Source: Tetrahymena elliotti 4EA
Lineage: Eukaryota; Ciliophora; Oligohymenophorea; Hymenostomatida; Tetrahymenidae
NCBI GenBank assembly: GCA_000231825.2
Contig: JH720406.1
Span: 23,600 to 83,356 of the forward strand
Direction: 5' to 3'
DNA length: 59,757 nt
This document shows, in pieces, positions 36,899-50,358 of this stretch. The notes under the pieces were generated by a model. That model did not search any database, had not been told where the DNA came from, and saw only the letters and a list, made by a program, of their open reading frames with translations. The first letter of the stretch is position 1. Each line of letters opens with the position of its first letter. A program made the position numbers and the translations under genes.

Positions 36899-37807
36899 TC
36901 ATTATCTGGTTTCTTAATCTAAAAGCTTTTTGATGTACTTGACGGAGGTGAAGGTGAATGATTACGAGAGGGCAATCATTTTGATAGGTTGTAAGTATTT
37001 GAGCAAAACTACTTGAGTTCTGAAGTCTTTTTAATTGGTAGCGTATTTTACAAAATCATGTTCTAATATTTCTACAACTTCCTTTCTAAAGCTTGTCAAA
37101 ATTTAAGGATTATTCTCACTTTTTTCTTCAATTTCTTCTAAGAGTTGATTGAATTTTTAGAGGGAGTTCATTTTCTTTTATCTGAGTTAGCTAATATCTT
37201 AGTGGTGTTGCCATCTATTCCTTTCTTTCAGACGAGAAATAATATAGGGGATAGAAAGTATAAAGAGGTTTTTAGTCTCTTCGCAACTCTTTTAGCCAAA
37301 TTAATTTCTGGATAATTTAGAGTTTTGACTTGAAGGCTCTTCGGCTGAGGCATCAGTCTACTCTTCTTCTTAGACTTAAGAAGAGTCAGCCTCATTGACT
37401 CCTGTCTTCTTTGAGTTTTTAGAGTTTAATTCTTATTAAGCACTGTAATCATTTGAGGCTTGAGAAGAGATGTGGCTAAAAGAGTAAGAGGGGGAAGGAG
37501 GACCGCTCAATAGATTTTCAATGTCATAGCTATCAACATTGTAATGGCTCTCTGTTTATCTTAATAAATTTAAGGAATAGTCGTTACAAAGACGTTCAGT
37601 TTATCCAGAAATTCTACCAGATTAAGATATGTGAAAGTTATTTCCACTAAATATGTCATTGTAATTAACTTCATCCAGCTCATCATAAATACTGGTTAGT
37701 CCATGGCAAGTGTTTTCACATTAATTTACTTCATTTTCTTGTTCTTCTAAAAAGTTCTTGACCTTAGCCTATGTGTAGGGTAATGCTAAATTAGACTGAC
37801 TAATCAT
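36899..37807 (-). CDS. Uncharacterised protein, 302 residues
   Basis: One uninterrupted frame of 303 codons, ATG 37807 to TGA 36899-36901. Residues about 1-165 are polar, rich in Ser, Asn, Glu and Gln, with a short GPPSPSYSF segment near 103-112. From about residue 175 the composition changes to a helical, basic-hydrophobic domain (NLFILSIPYIISRLKERNRW, then EEIEEKSENNPQ, FRKEVVEILEHDFVKYA) that runs to the C-terminus. No known family is recognised and there is no clear membrane segment. Codon use includes many C-ending codons (CTC, ACC, TCC, GCC), unlike random spacer, which supports a real gene. Confidence 0.75.
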
Positions 37808-39776
37808 AATATTAAGTATTCTTGTAATATTATTATTCTTTGTATTTGTTATTAATATTCTTTTTGATATTAATCAATTATCAAACAAGATCAATCATCT
37901 GGCTAATTTATTTACAATTTAATCATTGAAAATTTAAAGATACACTTTTTGATACTGTAAAATAATAATGAAAAAAAAATACTTTTATTTTTAATATATC
38001 TCCTTTCTAAAACTTTATTCCCTTTCATGCATCAATCCATCACTAATCAAATTTAATCTTTTTTTTATATACCTCTATCCCTTTCATTGGTTTTAATTTT
38101 TCTACATTTAATATTCTTTAGATATTTAAGATATATCTAAAATATATGCAACTAATAAGTCAGATAAGTTAATTAATTAATTGATTTATTGATTGATTGA
38201 TAGATAGATTAATTGATTTATTGGTTGAAAGAGTGATAAACAGATTTATTATTTTTTGTTTGTTTGATTAAAAGATTAGGAAACAAAATAACTATTTGAT
38301 TGATTAACTTAATTAATTTGGTTAAGTATGAGGTTTTGAAATAAACTATCAAATTTTCTTACTTTATTTGATTGATTATTGATTGTAATTAGATAGATTC
38401 CCTCTGTTTTATATTTTGAAAACATTCAACCAATATTATTTATTTTTCCCTTTATTATAATTCTCTTTTCATCAAATAAAACATTCTATAATAATTATGG
38501 CTCAATTTTATTCAAATTGTTGATATCAACAATATCAGATTGCTGGTGCTTAAAATATAGAATAATAATTTTATCTTTGCTAATCTGAAATGTGAACGAT
38601 CAAAATTAAAACTGAGCACAGGAATCTTATCTTTTCTCAATTTTTGAGACAAATAGATCACTCAAAAGTGATAATACGAAAATGTTTATATACATTAAAA
38701 TAAGATTACAGCACTCAAGAGATCAAACCTAAATAATTTTTAAAAAAGATAAAAGAATTAGGTTAATAGAAAAAAAATGCATGAAGCAGGAGCAAAAAAA
38801 CAATAATCAATAAATAAATTGTCCAATATAAAGGAAATTATCAAAAAAATTAGTCTCTAGCAACAAATAAATTTAATTCAGATTTGTTTCGCTTTGTAAA
38901 TTTAGAAACAGACAGTATGATGTTAATTCGAAATTAATTTTTACTATTTATTTGCTTCTCTTGTTAGTGTTCAAAAAATAACAAAAAAATTTTATCTTAA
39001 ATTATTTAATAAAATTATAAAATTTTTTAAATTGGATTGATGTTATTTGGAATTTTTATTATCAAAATAAAAGATGAAAAAAGCAAAATATTCACATTAT
39101 TATCATTCGTAGTCTTGTTTAAATTATCTCATAAATTATTCTCAAGAAAAATTATTTTAATTTCATTTCTTTTTAGACAATAAACTAAAATATCTACTGA
39201 AATTAGAAAGTGAAATCTAGATATTTAGGTCATTTAAAATCTCTCTTTGTTTTATATTCATGATCCTATTTATTCTAAATAATGCCCGCTACTTAATGCT
39301 TGTTTGAAATTTTTTATTTGTTATTTTTGATAAAACAAGCTTGTAATTCTAAATAATTCAGTGGCTATCTCTCAATTTCTTTCACAAAAATAAATCACTA
39401 CATTTTCAAATTTATTAATTCAAAATTTAGATTTAGTTACATGACCATTTATTATTGTTTTATGTAGCAGGATAAGCGCTCAAATAAACTCATCAAATAA
39501 ATAATAAACAATCTAACTCTTAGTATAAAAAATTATTAGTGAAATTTGAAAATAGCATTAAAAAATATAAAGGAATATCTCAGCTAATTTATTAAGATTT
39601 GTTTTATTATGTAAATTAAGGATCAGCTATTTGTTAAAAAAGTATTAAAATCTTTTAAACAAACAAACAAACAAACAAGTAAACAAAAAAAGGAAGAAAA
39701 ATGAATAATTTAGAGTTTTAGAAAATTTAAAGTTTTAATTATTTATTAATTTGTGAATTATTTTGATAAGAGTAAA
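37808..39776. other. AT-rich intergenic DNA
   Basis: Contains GATT/GATA-type simple repeats at about 38182-38212 and an AAAC microsatellite at 39657-39678. A 32-codon frame at 38497-38595 is interrupted by TGA at codon 9 and is not called. Otherwise plain spacer. Confidence 0.55.
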
Positions 39777-42254
39777 TCAAGGTGAATCTAAATCATCAAA
39801 ATCATTCTAATATTCTTCTTCTACATCTTTGGGCTCTTCTTTATTGTTTTTTAAAGCTATTAAACTATCTTTTTTCTAGTCTGCTAATGATTTTTTGTTA
39901 TCTTCGCTTTTTTTATCTTCTCCGGAAGTAGGTTTTTCAAAAGAACTTTCTTTCATTTATCTCAAAGTATTTTTCTTCTAGTCTGCAATACTTTGTTCTT
40001 TCTTTTTGTCTAAAAAGGAATCTTCTGCTCCAGAGTAAGAGCTATCAACTTTTTTAGTTAAATTTCCTATCTTTTGAGGACTAACACTAGACTTCTAATA
40101 ATATCTGTCTGATTATTTACCAGAAGTTCTATCTTTACTTTAATCTTTATCAACATCAGTAATACTCTCTTACAATTAGCTTAATTCATCTAAAGTTAAT
40201 TCTTTTTAAGTTACCGAACCTTTTTTATTTAAATATGATTCCAAGTTTTTATCTTCATTCTTTTTCTTTTTATTCTTAGCATCTCCTGTATTGAATGTCT
40301 TAGGTTTCTTATTGTCAAAATCAATATCATCTGCAAATTCTTTTGCAAGTTGATCATAATCCTCACCTTATCTTGGAGGAGAAATCGAAACATCATCTCC
40401 TACATCTAATTCATTTCTGAAACTCTTGAATCCTCTAGCTTTCAATGCCTTTATCTCCTCTAACATCTTCTTTTCCTCCTTTGTATACAGATTTAATCTC
40501 TCTTTTGATCCCATTCCTTTTTCTCTCAAGCGGTTATCAATTCTGTCTAAAGTCTTTAGCTTCTCAAGATACGCCCTTCCTTTACATTCTATTAATTAAA
40601 CAATTTTAAATCAATAAATTATCCTATTTCTAAATACAATCCAAAATTTCTCATTCTTCAATAAAACATTTCATAATACCAAGTAAATTCCAATGAATAA
40701 ATTTTCAAAATTTCTTTGAAAATTAAAAAACAGATTTTAATCTTCGAAGAAATTCTACAAAAAAAACAAATAAAATCAAAAGACTTTTTAATCCATCCAA
40801 TTCAATTGATTTATTGAATATTATTTGTAAGAATTCTATAATTTTTAATTTCTAAAAAAAATAAAATAAATACTTTGCTCCATCAATAAAGGTCTGCTTT
40901 TAACTTTTTCAAGTATCTCTGTCTTTTTTTATTGCCATTCTTGTTCTTGTCTTTTGAATTCTTATTATTTTCTTTAAACAGCTTCTTTTCTGCTTTGTTA
41001 TAATTTAAGAGTTTAATCATTCTTTGAATATTTCTCTTTGACAATGACAGCCATCTTTATTTAAAGAAACAAATCTAATTTAATTCCAAACATATTTAAA
41101 AATAAACAAACCTCTTCAGCTTTTTTCTTTCTTTCTTCTTCTTTTTTCTTTTCTTCTTACTTCTTCCTTTCTTTTTCTTCTTTGTCCTTTTTATTCTTTT
41201 CAACTAATGTTTCCCATTTTTAAATTGAAGGAGGCTAATATTTGGGTTTGTGGTCTCTCCACTTCATAGCTTCTTAAAGTTTATCAACTGCTGGCTTTGT
41301 TTTTGTTTGTTTCATCATCTCATTTTCTAAATCTAAGTAATCTCTTGGAGGTAGTTTTCTAGACTCTTAGAAGTTAAATGGAATGACTTCAGTAGGTCTT
41401 TTACCTCTTCTCTTTTTATCAAGACGTTCTTAGAAATCAGAATGCATCTTATTAAAATTAGGTATAGGCTTTGCCTTTGGTGGCTAAAATGATGGCTCTA
41501 CATACATTTCTCTTTTAAGAGGATTCATAGCTAATTATTTATAAATATCAATTTGAATAAAAACAAAAAAAATCTCTTATAATATTTTACTTGAAACTTT
41601 AGTAACTCCTGAATAGCCTTCCATCAACTCTTTAGCACGACGCTCTTACTCATGCTTTTCCATACGAGGAGGTAATTTAGACATAGCCATAGTTTTTTAA
41701 GCCTATTTAGCAACTCTTTCTTAACGTTTGAGCTCTTCATCTCTATTTATTTTCTCAAGAAGATTAATTGAACAGAACCAAGGAACCTATTAAAAATAAA
41801 TTAATAGCTTAAATATAAAGTTATTGAGTAAATAAGTTACTTTGTTAGCTTTGAAAACAAACTGTTCTCTTTCTTCTTAAGTCTTTCTCTTGCTTCTCTT
41901 AAGAGAAGTTTCAGGGTTCTTGTCACGGATGTAAAATTTAAATGGCTTTTCTCTTTATATAGTGATGGCAACTGAATTCTTTCTCACTTCTTGTCTTCTC
42001 TTTTCCTACTCGTGCATTATTTTTTCATACAAAGGTTTCTTTACATGGTCAGGAATCTCTTTTGGTTTAGGACGAGTATTGTATTCTTTTCTTTCCTTCT
42101 CCCTAGCCTCTTCTACCATCTCCTCTACCTTTCTCTATCTAATAGTCTTCTTTTATTTTCTGTCTTTTTCTCTTTCATCAAATTCATAAGGATCTGGTTT
42201 TGTCAACTTAAACTTTTTCTCTTTGGAAACCTCGCCTGCATAGTAATCAAACAT
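39777..42254 (-). CDS. FAM161-like centrosomal/ciliary protein, 673 residues, 5 exons
   Basis: Exons are 42254-41841, 41786-41591, 41530-41112, 41054-40874 and 40588-39777. Every junction has GT-AG ends and matching phase, giving 674 codons. The protein is highly charged and coiled-coil-like. Its N-terminal ~420 residues show the repeated FAM161 (UPF0564) pattern: RPKPKEIPDHVKKPLYEKI, EKPFKFYIRDK, LPPRMEKHEQERRAKEL, and AKPIPNFNKMHSDFQERL followed by PFNFQESRKLPPRDY. FAM161 proteins bind microtubules and sit at basal bodies and connecting cilia. The C-terminal third is Lys/Ser/Asp-rich and disordered, with the motif ADQKK occurring twice. The start is uncertain: the frame is open upstream of ATG 42254 to an acceptor-like AATAG at about 42294, and a tiny 5' exon is possible. 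Confidence 0.75.
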
Positions 42255-42777
42255 GGCCTTTTTATAATCTCCTCTTTATTCTTATAGGTTTTCTATTTTT
42301 CAAAAAGTATTTTGTAAATTTGAAAAAAAAGAAAAATATTTTAAAATTTTCAATAAAACTTTTAATCTAAAAAAACATGATAAAATGAATATATTTCTGG
42401 CTATTGTTTGAAATAATGTAAAATTGATTTCAAAATTAATGTTTTAAAGCTAATTTTTCAAAAATATTTATGAATTTAGCTTTGATGTTAGTAAAATTTA
42501 TATAATATTAGATGCATCACTCACTAACTTTAGTTATTAGTTTCATATTTATTTAAAGAAGTTTTTGAACCTAAATATTTTAAAATCTTTTATTCATTGA
42601 TGATAGTAGATTTTTAAACTTTGGTGAAAAATGAATTAGCTATTGAATTTCTAAGTTAATTAAAGCACTAAAATAAGTCAAATAAATTTTTTTAAATAAA
42701 ATCTATTTGAATTTTAATTCAAGAAAAAAAAATTTTTTTTTTCAGTTTTTTAAATTAAATATTTATTTTAAAATCCA
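42255..42777. other. Spacer between two minus-strand genes, possibly holding a 5' exon
   Basis: AT-rich. On the minus strand the 14 codons just upstream of ATG 42254 look coding (KTYKNKEDYKKA) and begin after an acceptor-like AATAG. Farther upstream an ATG followed by five codons and GTTAGT (MKLITK) would splice to it in phase. This is speculative. Confidence 0.35.
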
Positions 42778-45700
42778 TCAAATGATGTATTTATTCATTT
42801 TAGTTAAGGCAGTAATAGAAAATGTAGTTTTATTGGAATTCTGGTGAGGATTCTTTAAAAAACTGAAATTGTTATTTTGAATTTTTATTAAATTAAATTT
42901 TTTACTTTTAGGGTTGAAATATTGTTCGTCCTCTTTATCCTCTAAGTAATTATTTTTTCTTGATTAAGTAACTCTGATGTGATGTTAGTCTAGGTTTTCA
43001 TCATGATCTTCATCTTAATAAATATAGTCTCTGTGATTTAAATCATCTGAATCACTTCTAAAATCAATTTTCTTTTTATTACTAGATTTGCTTGAGTAAT
43101 ACTAATCTTCTTCACTAGTGTAAGGTTTTTAGTGCTATTAATCATCGCTATCAAATCCTCTTTATGAATTTTTCCTTCTATCCACTAAATAGCTTTTGGT
43201 GATACTTTATGATAGACCTTTAATCTCACTGGCTTGGCCTTCTTTTGTTTAAGAAGCATTTTTCTAAAATGATCTGTTAAAAGCACTCTCTAATTAAATA
43301 ATTTAAATATTTTAATCCAATTTATTTAAATAGATTTTTTTACTTGGTCTTGAAAGAGACTTTCTATCAGGTTCATACCCTCTTTTATAAATATGAGTTT
43401 CAGGATCAGAATCATAGCCATCAATTTCCTCAACAGCATCTTATTCCATGTAATTTGAATTGTTAACAGATTACCTAAAACTAGAATCATTAAGCATTTA
43501 CTATTCTTTCTTTTCCTTAATTCTGCTATTAAATAAATTTTCATTATCTTTTTATCTTGGAACAGTTGCCTATATTAACATTTTTTAGATTAAATTTGTC
43601 ATTTTAACCTTAAAATTTAATTTTTACTAATTTTTCTTTAAATTCTTTATCTTCTTCTTTCTTGTTGATATATTTTGGTCTTCCTCTGCGTGTAAAGTAT
43701 TCCATAATTTCTTCAAAATCCAAATATTCATCACACTCTGTCTCCATTCTGTCCAAAGTGTCACACAATAACTCTTCCTATTTTCCAAAAAAAATTAATT
43801 TAATCATAAAATATTTAAAATATTCACCTTTAAGTCAAATTTATCAGCCTTTCTTCTAGATAAGTTGTTTGTGTATTAAGGATATTTAGGATTCATCTTA
43901 ACAGCTTCAATAAATTAGAAAGAATTCACATAAACTTCAGATTATTTAGGTAACTTATCATATTCGAATTTAAGTATATTTTTAATTCCCTCTTCTAAAT
44001 CAACTTCATTTTAATCGTCAACACTTTATCATTTAATTTAAAAATCAATTTTTAATAAAATCTAATTTTTTTAGTCATTAAACATAATATTTTCAAATAA
44101 ATTATTATCAAACTTAAAAATATTTGAAAAAGTTTAAAAGCAAAAAATTCAGCAATCAATTTTAGCTGAGATCAAGTGTAAAAATAGTCTAAAATAATTT
44201 GGAAATTTATGTAAAAGAGCTTTTGTAAGTATTTTTAAAAGAAATTTGTCCTTGTCTTGCTTTCTATTTTTAAGGTCAATTCAATATTTACTTACTCTCA
44301 AGAAATTATCATTTTTCATACATTTATTAAAACGTAAGAAATGTTTTTAAAATTTTTAATTTATTTTTGTACTTGCTTTGCTTTATTATTTTTTAAGTAA
44401 ATTTATAATATCCCTTTTGAAGATATTATGATTGTTAATTTGTTTAAAAAATTAAATGTTTATTTTCTTGTTTTAAATCTTATTTTTCAGGTAAATTCAC
44501 TAATATTTTTAATGAAATGATCATTTTAATTTATTAAAACAATGTGAAATATTTTTTTAATTTTGAAGTTATTTTCTTGCTGATTGACGGACTTATTTAA
44601 TTTTTTGAAAGATTTTAAATAAAGTTTTACTTGTCTTTAATAGATGAAAAGACTTTAATTTGTTTAATTTTTTCTTAAGTGTCAGCTTCGTTTCCTTTTT
44701 TGAGAGATTTAATATCATTGAAATACTCTAAGAACTATTGCCAGGTTAAATATTCTTTAGTAGATTTGGAATCAGGATCTCCAATGTATTGCTCTTGCTC
44801 AATTCTATAGAGAACACGATCAACATTCATAGTTTTATCTATTGATGGCATATATAATGCAGGCAAATGGAGAATTTTAACTATTCTTACATCACTTCTA
44901 AGTTTTTCAACATATTATTTTCTACTGACTATCATATCATTATGTTTATCCAAATCTAAAAATAGTTCTCTCATGATTCTCAAATGTTCTGCAAGGAGTA
45001 AACAAGTGCTATTATTTTCATTTAGCTCAGCCACATCATCTTCAATATGATTAAGACTTTACTGAGCATTTTTAATGTTTTTCTTACGATTCTTTTTAAT
45101 TTCGTCATAGAAATAATTTCCACTTGTTGATTGTTTTTCTAAAATGTTACGAGGTGTTTGCAAGAATTTGACAAACTCTTCATAAGTAAAATAGCCCTTT
45201 TAGATTCAAATCAATAATAAATCAATCAAATAAATTCACATTAAAAATAAAAAAGAAACCTTTTTCTCTGTAGGGAATTATTGAACACTTTTATTTAAAT
45301 TTTAAGAAGTTAAGTCATAAATAGAAAGCAATTATTTTTGCTTAATCAAATATTTAACACAATCTAATTTATCAACCAATCCTGTTTATTCTTTATCTAT
45401 TTTATCAAACATAGTCTGAATCATTTTTAATTCCTAGTACTTATTTTGTTAATTTATCTCTCCTTTTGAATTATTTAAACCAGATTAATTCATCCTATCA
45501 GGACTTTAAGATTTATCATATGACTTTGCCAAATTTGTGGTAGGTTTTTTGTCCCAACGAATACGATTTGGAGAAGTGGATTCATACAATTCAAAGTCCT
45601 TTTTATCTAGAGATTTCTCTAACTTTTTAACTTATTCTCTTTTTCTATTAAAAAATGAAATATTTGATTAGAATAATTTATTTTATATGAAATTTACTTT

Positions 45701-48401
45701 CTGTCCACAACATAATTTTTAAATTCTCTCTCCCACTTTTCATAATCTTTAATTTCTTCATCAACTGTTTTAGGAGGTGATTTTATAGCTACTTTATGTT
45801 ATTGTTATTGTTGCTTCTATTTCTATTAATTAGGTTTTTCATTTTGAGTTTGAGATTCTCTTCTATAGGGATTTTCAAATTTATGTGCACCTTTTAATTT
45901 ACGCTCAATATTGTTGCTTTCATATAGCTCATTCTAAGCTTTATTTTAAAAATTAATTTCTGCATTCTAAGGACTTTTAACACCACCATGATGAGAGAGA
46001 GTTGATTGAATATTCAATGGAGATACATCTGAAAATCTCCTTGGTGATTTTTGAAGTTATTTTCGAGGACTTCTATCTCCTAACTGGCTCAATTAATGTT
46101 ATTTTACTTCTAAATCAACTCCCATTTCTTCTTCCTCTTCATCATCATCACTCACTTCTATTCCTTGCTTTCTCAACATTAACTTTCTAAAATATTTATT
46201 CTTCTTGCTGATCAATTACTTTTATTTTTTTAAAAATATCATAAAAAATTTCATTTATTTAATCATGAATAAATCAATTAATAATTTTTATAATTAAATT
46301 CTTCGTAAAAAGTGAAAAATGAAACATTTTAAATAATAGTTTAAATATTTCTTAAATTTATTTGTGAAGTAATCCATCCTATTTATTTATAATCATATAT
46401 TATATTAACTTGGCATCTATTAGATTTATTTTTTAAAAATTATGAAAAATTGTTTGAAGAAATTTAAATAAATTTCATGATCCCTTGGTATACAAAATTC
46501 AGTCCAGATAGACTTTCACTGAAAAAATGTATGATGAAATTTATAAGATTGATCTGAATTGATTTTTTAGTATCCAAGTAATTAGTAATTTTGAATGATT
46601 TTTCATTATGAATATCAATTAATAAATTATTGGTTATTAAATGAGTGAAATTAAAATGATTACGAGTGTGTGCTCTGTTTCTTCAAGAGAAGGTTTTTAC
46701 ATACTATCTAAGGCATCATAGAATTGCTTGACATTTTCATCAACAGAACCAGATAATTTCATTTGTTAGAATCTGTTTTTACCATCAAAGAATCTATCTT
46801 TGTAAGATCTATTTTTTTCATCTTCATCTTCTTATTATTTTTTCATTCTATCTGATAATTCGAGACCGTATTTTTGAGTGTAATATTCCTCAACTTGCTT
46901 TTCTAGGTTATTGCTTTCTTCGAATTCTTCCTCTTCAATACCATTTTAGTTAATATATTTTGGTTTAAATCTTTCTTTTCCAGTCAATCTATCCCAGTTT
47001 TCTTATTTAGTTTTTTCTTCTCTCTCTTTTGTCTTTTTGATTTACTCTTCAGTCTTTAAAGTAAAATAAAGATAAAGATAAATTAAATTGTTTAAATTCT
47101 ATTTACTTATTTAAGCTTTTCTCTCAATTAATGAATTTAATCTATCTTGTCAAAAACTTAATCTTCAACAAGTCCTGAAAGCTCTTCATTAAACTTATTA
47201 TCATAAACTCTATCCTAAAGTCTATCATAAGTCAAACCTTCATCAATATCTTAAATTCCAAGTTATTATAAAATCTCATATTTAGAAATGCCTGCACCAT
47301 TCTTAGTATCATCAAACTCTTTCTCATCTTTCTTTGGATGCTTTTCAGGTTTAGGTACCTTCTTTCTTTGTTATGGTTTATCAAATATTTCTTCAGGAAT
47401 TTTAAAACCGCCTGATTTTGTTATTCTCTTAACCACATGCTTAGATTCATATTCCCTTGCTTCTAATACATGAGGATCCTCTTCACTATGATTACTTGAT
47501 AACTATTAAAGAGCTTTGTATGATTTTGACTTTTCCACCTTTTTACCAACAACCTCAAATTCAACATTATTTTCTATATAATTTATAAATCAAATATATT
47601 ATGAAATATTTTCAAAAATTAAATAAATAAAAACTTACTTTTCTTTTCAAATTCGTCATCAACTTCAAAAATGTTTTTGCTTTTAGATTTCTATTTATCT
47701 TTGCCAGTCAATCTGTCCCAATTATCTTGCTTTTGTTTGCTTTCTTTTTCTTGCTTATCTGTTAATTATTCCTTTGACTAAAACCAAAGAATTTAAAAAA
47801 GAATTGTTTTAAGTTATATTATATAATCATTTATTTATGTGTAATATGAATTTACTTTTGAAAGCCTTTCTCTTGATTAATGAATTTATTCAATTCTTTC
47901 ATGGACCTTACTTTCAACTACTTAAGAAAGCTTTTCATTATATTTATTATCATAAACTCTATCTTGTAAGGTGTCATAAGCAAGACCTTCATCTTCATCT
48001 GCTATTCCCAATTTTTATAAAATTTATTGCTTTGAAATTCCAACAAAATTTTTATTGCTATCAAACTCTTTTTCTTTCTTTTATGGAGTTATTTCACTTT
48101 GCTATGCTTTTTATTTATATCTTGGCTTATCAAAATAATCTTCTGGAATCTTGAATCCTCCTGATTTTGTTTAACTCTTAACTACATTCTTTTATTCATA
48201 TTCCCTTGCCTCTCTAACATACTAATCTTATTTAGTATCTTTCTAAAATATATTTCCTGATTATACGTCTTCATACTTCTTTCCTACAATTTATAAATCA
48301 GCCATCCCCTTTCCTCCATTCTATGACTAAAAGGGATTAGTCTGCTTAGACTTTTCTTAAAAATTACGATTCTCCTTTTGCTAAAACGGTGTTTTATTCA
48401 T
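42778..48401 (-). CDS. Large EF-hand-like protein with duplicated N-terminal unit, 1,365 residues, 11 exons
   Basis: Exons are 48401-47856, 47777-47639, 47573-47107, 47053-46664, 46218-45698, 45644-45260, 45196-44631, 44023-43828, 43777-43628, 43569-43344 and 43289-42778. All ten junctions are GT-AG with matching phase and total 1,366 codons. Two related units (about residues 36-228 and 233-430) share AREYE, KSGGFKIPE, RVYDNK and NWDRLTGK; each is split by an intron at the same place. The middle is disordered (EEEEE, RRES). From about residue 760 come EF-hand-like pairs: FDKIDKEQTGLVDKLD, GYFTYEEFVKFL, EYLTWQQFLEYF, and DRMETECDEYLDFEEIMEYF. The last looks the most canonical. The C-terminus is polar and acidic. 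The long introns (46219-46663, 44024-44630) are the weakest joins, but no good start codon exists downstream of either, which argues for one gene. Function unknown; a calcium-responsive cytoskeletal role is a guess. Confidence 0.75.
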
Positions 48402-50358
48402 ACTTTAATTTTAAATTAATGCAATTTATTTTGATTGAATTAATAATCAAAAGATAATTTAATAACTAATTAATTAACTAATATTTGCTTTTCTATTCAA
48501 TTAGTCTTTCAAAATTTGATATTTTCATTAAAAACTGCTCCCTTCTCATTCAATTCACTATGAAAATCAAGGTAGATATTTTATATAAAACACATTCAAT
48601 TCATAAAACATAAACAAACAATTAAATAAATAAAGGTCATTCATTAATAGACTCTAACAAAAAGAATCTTTTTGATGATCTCTCAATTTATAAATTTTAA
48701 ATTAATCACTAAAATAAATAAACTTATTTAATAACTTTTTTTCAGTGAAATACAAAAAATAAAAGAGGAATGAATGAACAATCAATCAATTAATTAATAA
48801 ATAGATGATTAAATTAATAATTATATCAAAATAGATACTGATTAAAGTTTGAGCATTTCTTTTTTTAAATTCAAAATTATTGAAAATGAAAAACAAATAA
48901 ACAATAAATAATTCTTTACGAACCAAAATATATTTTTTTTTAAATATTAATTTTTAAGAAATATTAACATTTTTTTTGTCTATTTTTTTAATTATTTTTA
49001 AATAATATTTTGTTTTAAAATTTAACAAATGATTTCACTTTTTTAAACTGCTGAATATGGATATTAATTTATTCAAAAATTATTTATTAAATCCTTTTAA
49101 CTTTATCTATTTATTATTATTTCTAAGTTAAGTAGCATATTTATTTATTCCAATTTTAAATAAAAATAAAATTTCAATTTATTATTTGTTAATAAGAAAC
49201 TAAAGAATATTCATTTTCCTTAATATTTTAAATTTATTTATAATTATGCAATCTTATATAAATTCATTAATATTTTCTTATTTTAAAATCTCTCTTAAAA
49301 ATTCCTCTTTAATGTTAAATAAATTTAGAAAATTACATTCACAGCTCCAAAAAAAATATTTTTTTTGTTGAATATCTCATTAAAAAAAAGGCTCTGAGAG
49401 AAAATTGTTGACTTCCAAAATAGATTTTGCATTTAAAAAATTAATTAAGCTAAATTCTTAACAATAGAATGATTGAATTTAAATTAAAAATGTGTAGGGT
49501 TCATAAAAAATGATTATTAGAGATAAACAATTCACTACTACATTTTAGTATTTTAAATTGATGATCTAAAAAATTATGATTTTTATAATAGAAAACATTA
49601 AAAATTAGGTATTTAATTATTAGGTATTAATGCAGTAAGCAAAATTTGGTGATTTATTATTTAATTTAGAAATGTTAATTAAGATTGAGATAAAAGGATT
49701 AAATTTTCTTTTATATTTGATGAAATTGCTGATCAAAAATAATAAAGATTTGAAGATAATAAAATTGAAATGTGATATGCATATTAATATTTACATAAAA
49801 GTTTCTGGAAAGATAAAAGAAAATCTAAACAAAGCTATTCATTCATTCAACTTTAATGCATTCATTCATAAAGATTAAAGGTAAATCTAAGATAATAGAA
49901 TAGCAATAGAATAAAAGAATTTTAGTCCGTTTGCTACTTACTTGATGTTGGCTCATGATAATTTTGTTATAAATTGACTCATTAAACATTGTTGTAGGAA
50001 AAGGAGAATATAGATTAAACTGTAAAACATGTAAATTAATCAAAGAATTTGTGAAATTTAATTTAATTGTTACTAATTAATAAAAGATTAAGCATATTTG
50101 TTTGTTAATATTATTGGGAATTAAAGTATAAGAAAGAACTTACAATATATTTAAACATTTATCCATTTAATCTACTCTAAAATTATCTAAAACAATACAC
50201 TTGATCTAAAACAATTAAAATAACTGACATAACTTTGAGAGTATTATAATACTAAATATAATTAGCTAATAGCCTATTAGATTATAAAGAAATACAATAT
50301 CAATTAGATTGTTAAATTAATCCTAAATTATAGTAAATCTGTTTAAATAGAAAGCTAA
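48402..50358. other. AT-rich intergenic region between divergent genes
   Basis: Separates the minus-strand EF-hand gene from the plus-strand receptor gene, so it should contain both promoters. It is dominated by A/T runs. A plus-strand frame from ATG 49672 is open for roughly 100 codons, but its translation (mostly K, I, N, L) looks accidental. Confidence 0.55.

Noticed and set aside
38497..38595. Micro-frame (MAQFYSNC, TGA, then YQQYQIAGAQ…) suggestive of a selenocysteine codon
   Set aside because: Only 32 codons, no convincing SECIS element seen downstream and no conserved context; probably chance.
41962..42287. Two plus-strand frames (75 and 98 residues) rich in F, S and L
   Set aside because: Antisense to the first exon of the FAM161-like gene, which has family motifs on the minus strand.
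49672..49980. About 100-codon plus-strand frame
   Set aside because: K/I/N-rich random-like translation in a spacer; open length is within chance when TGA is the only stop.
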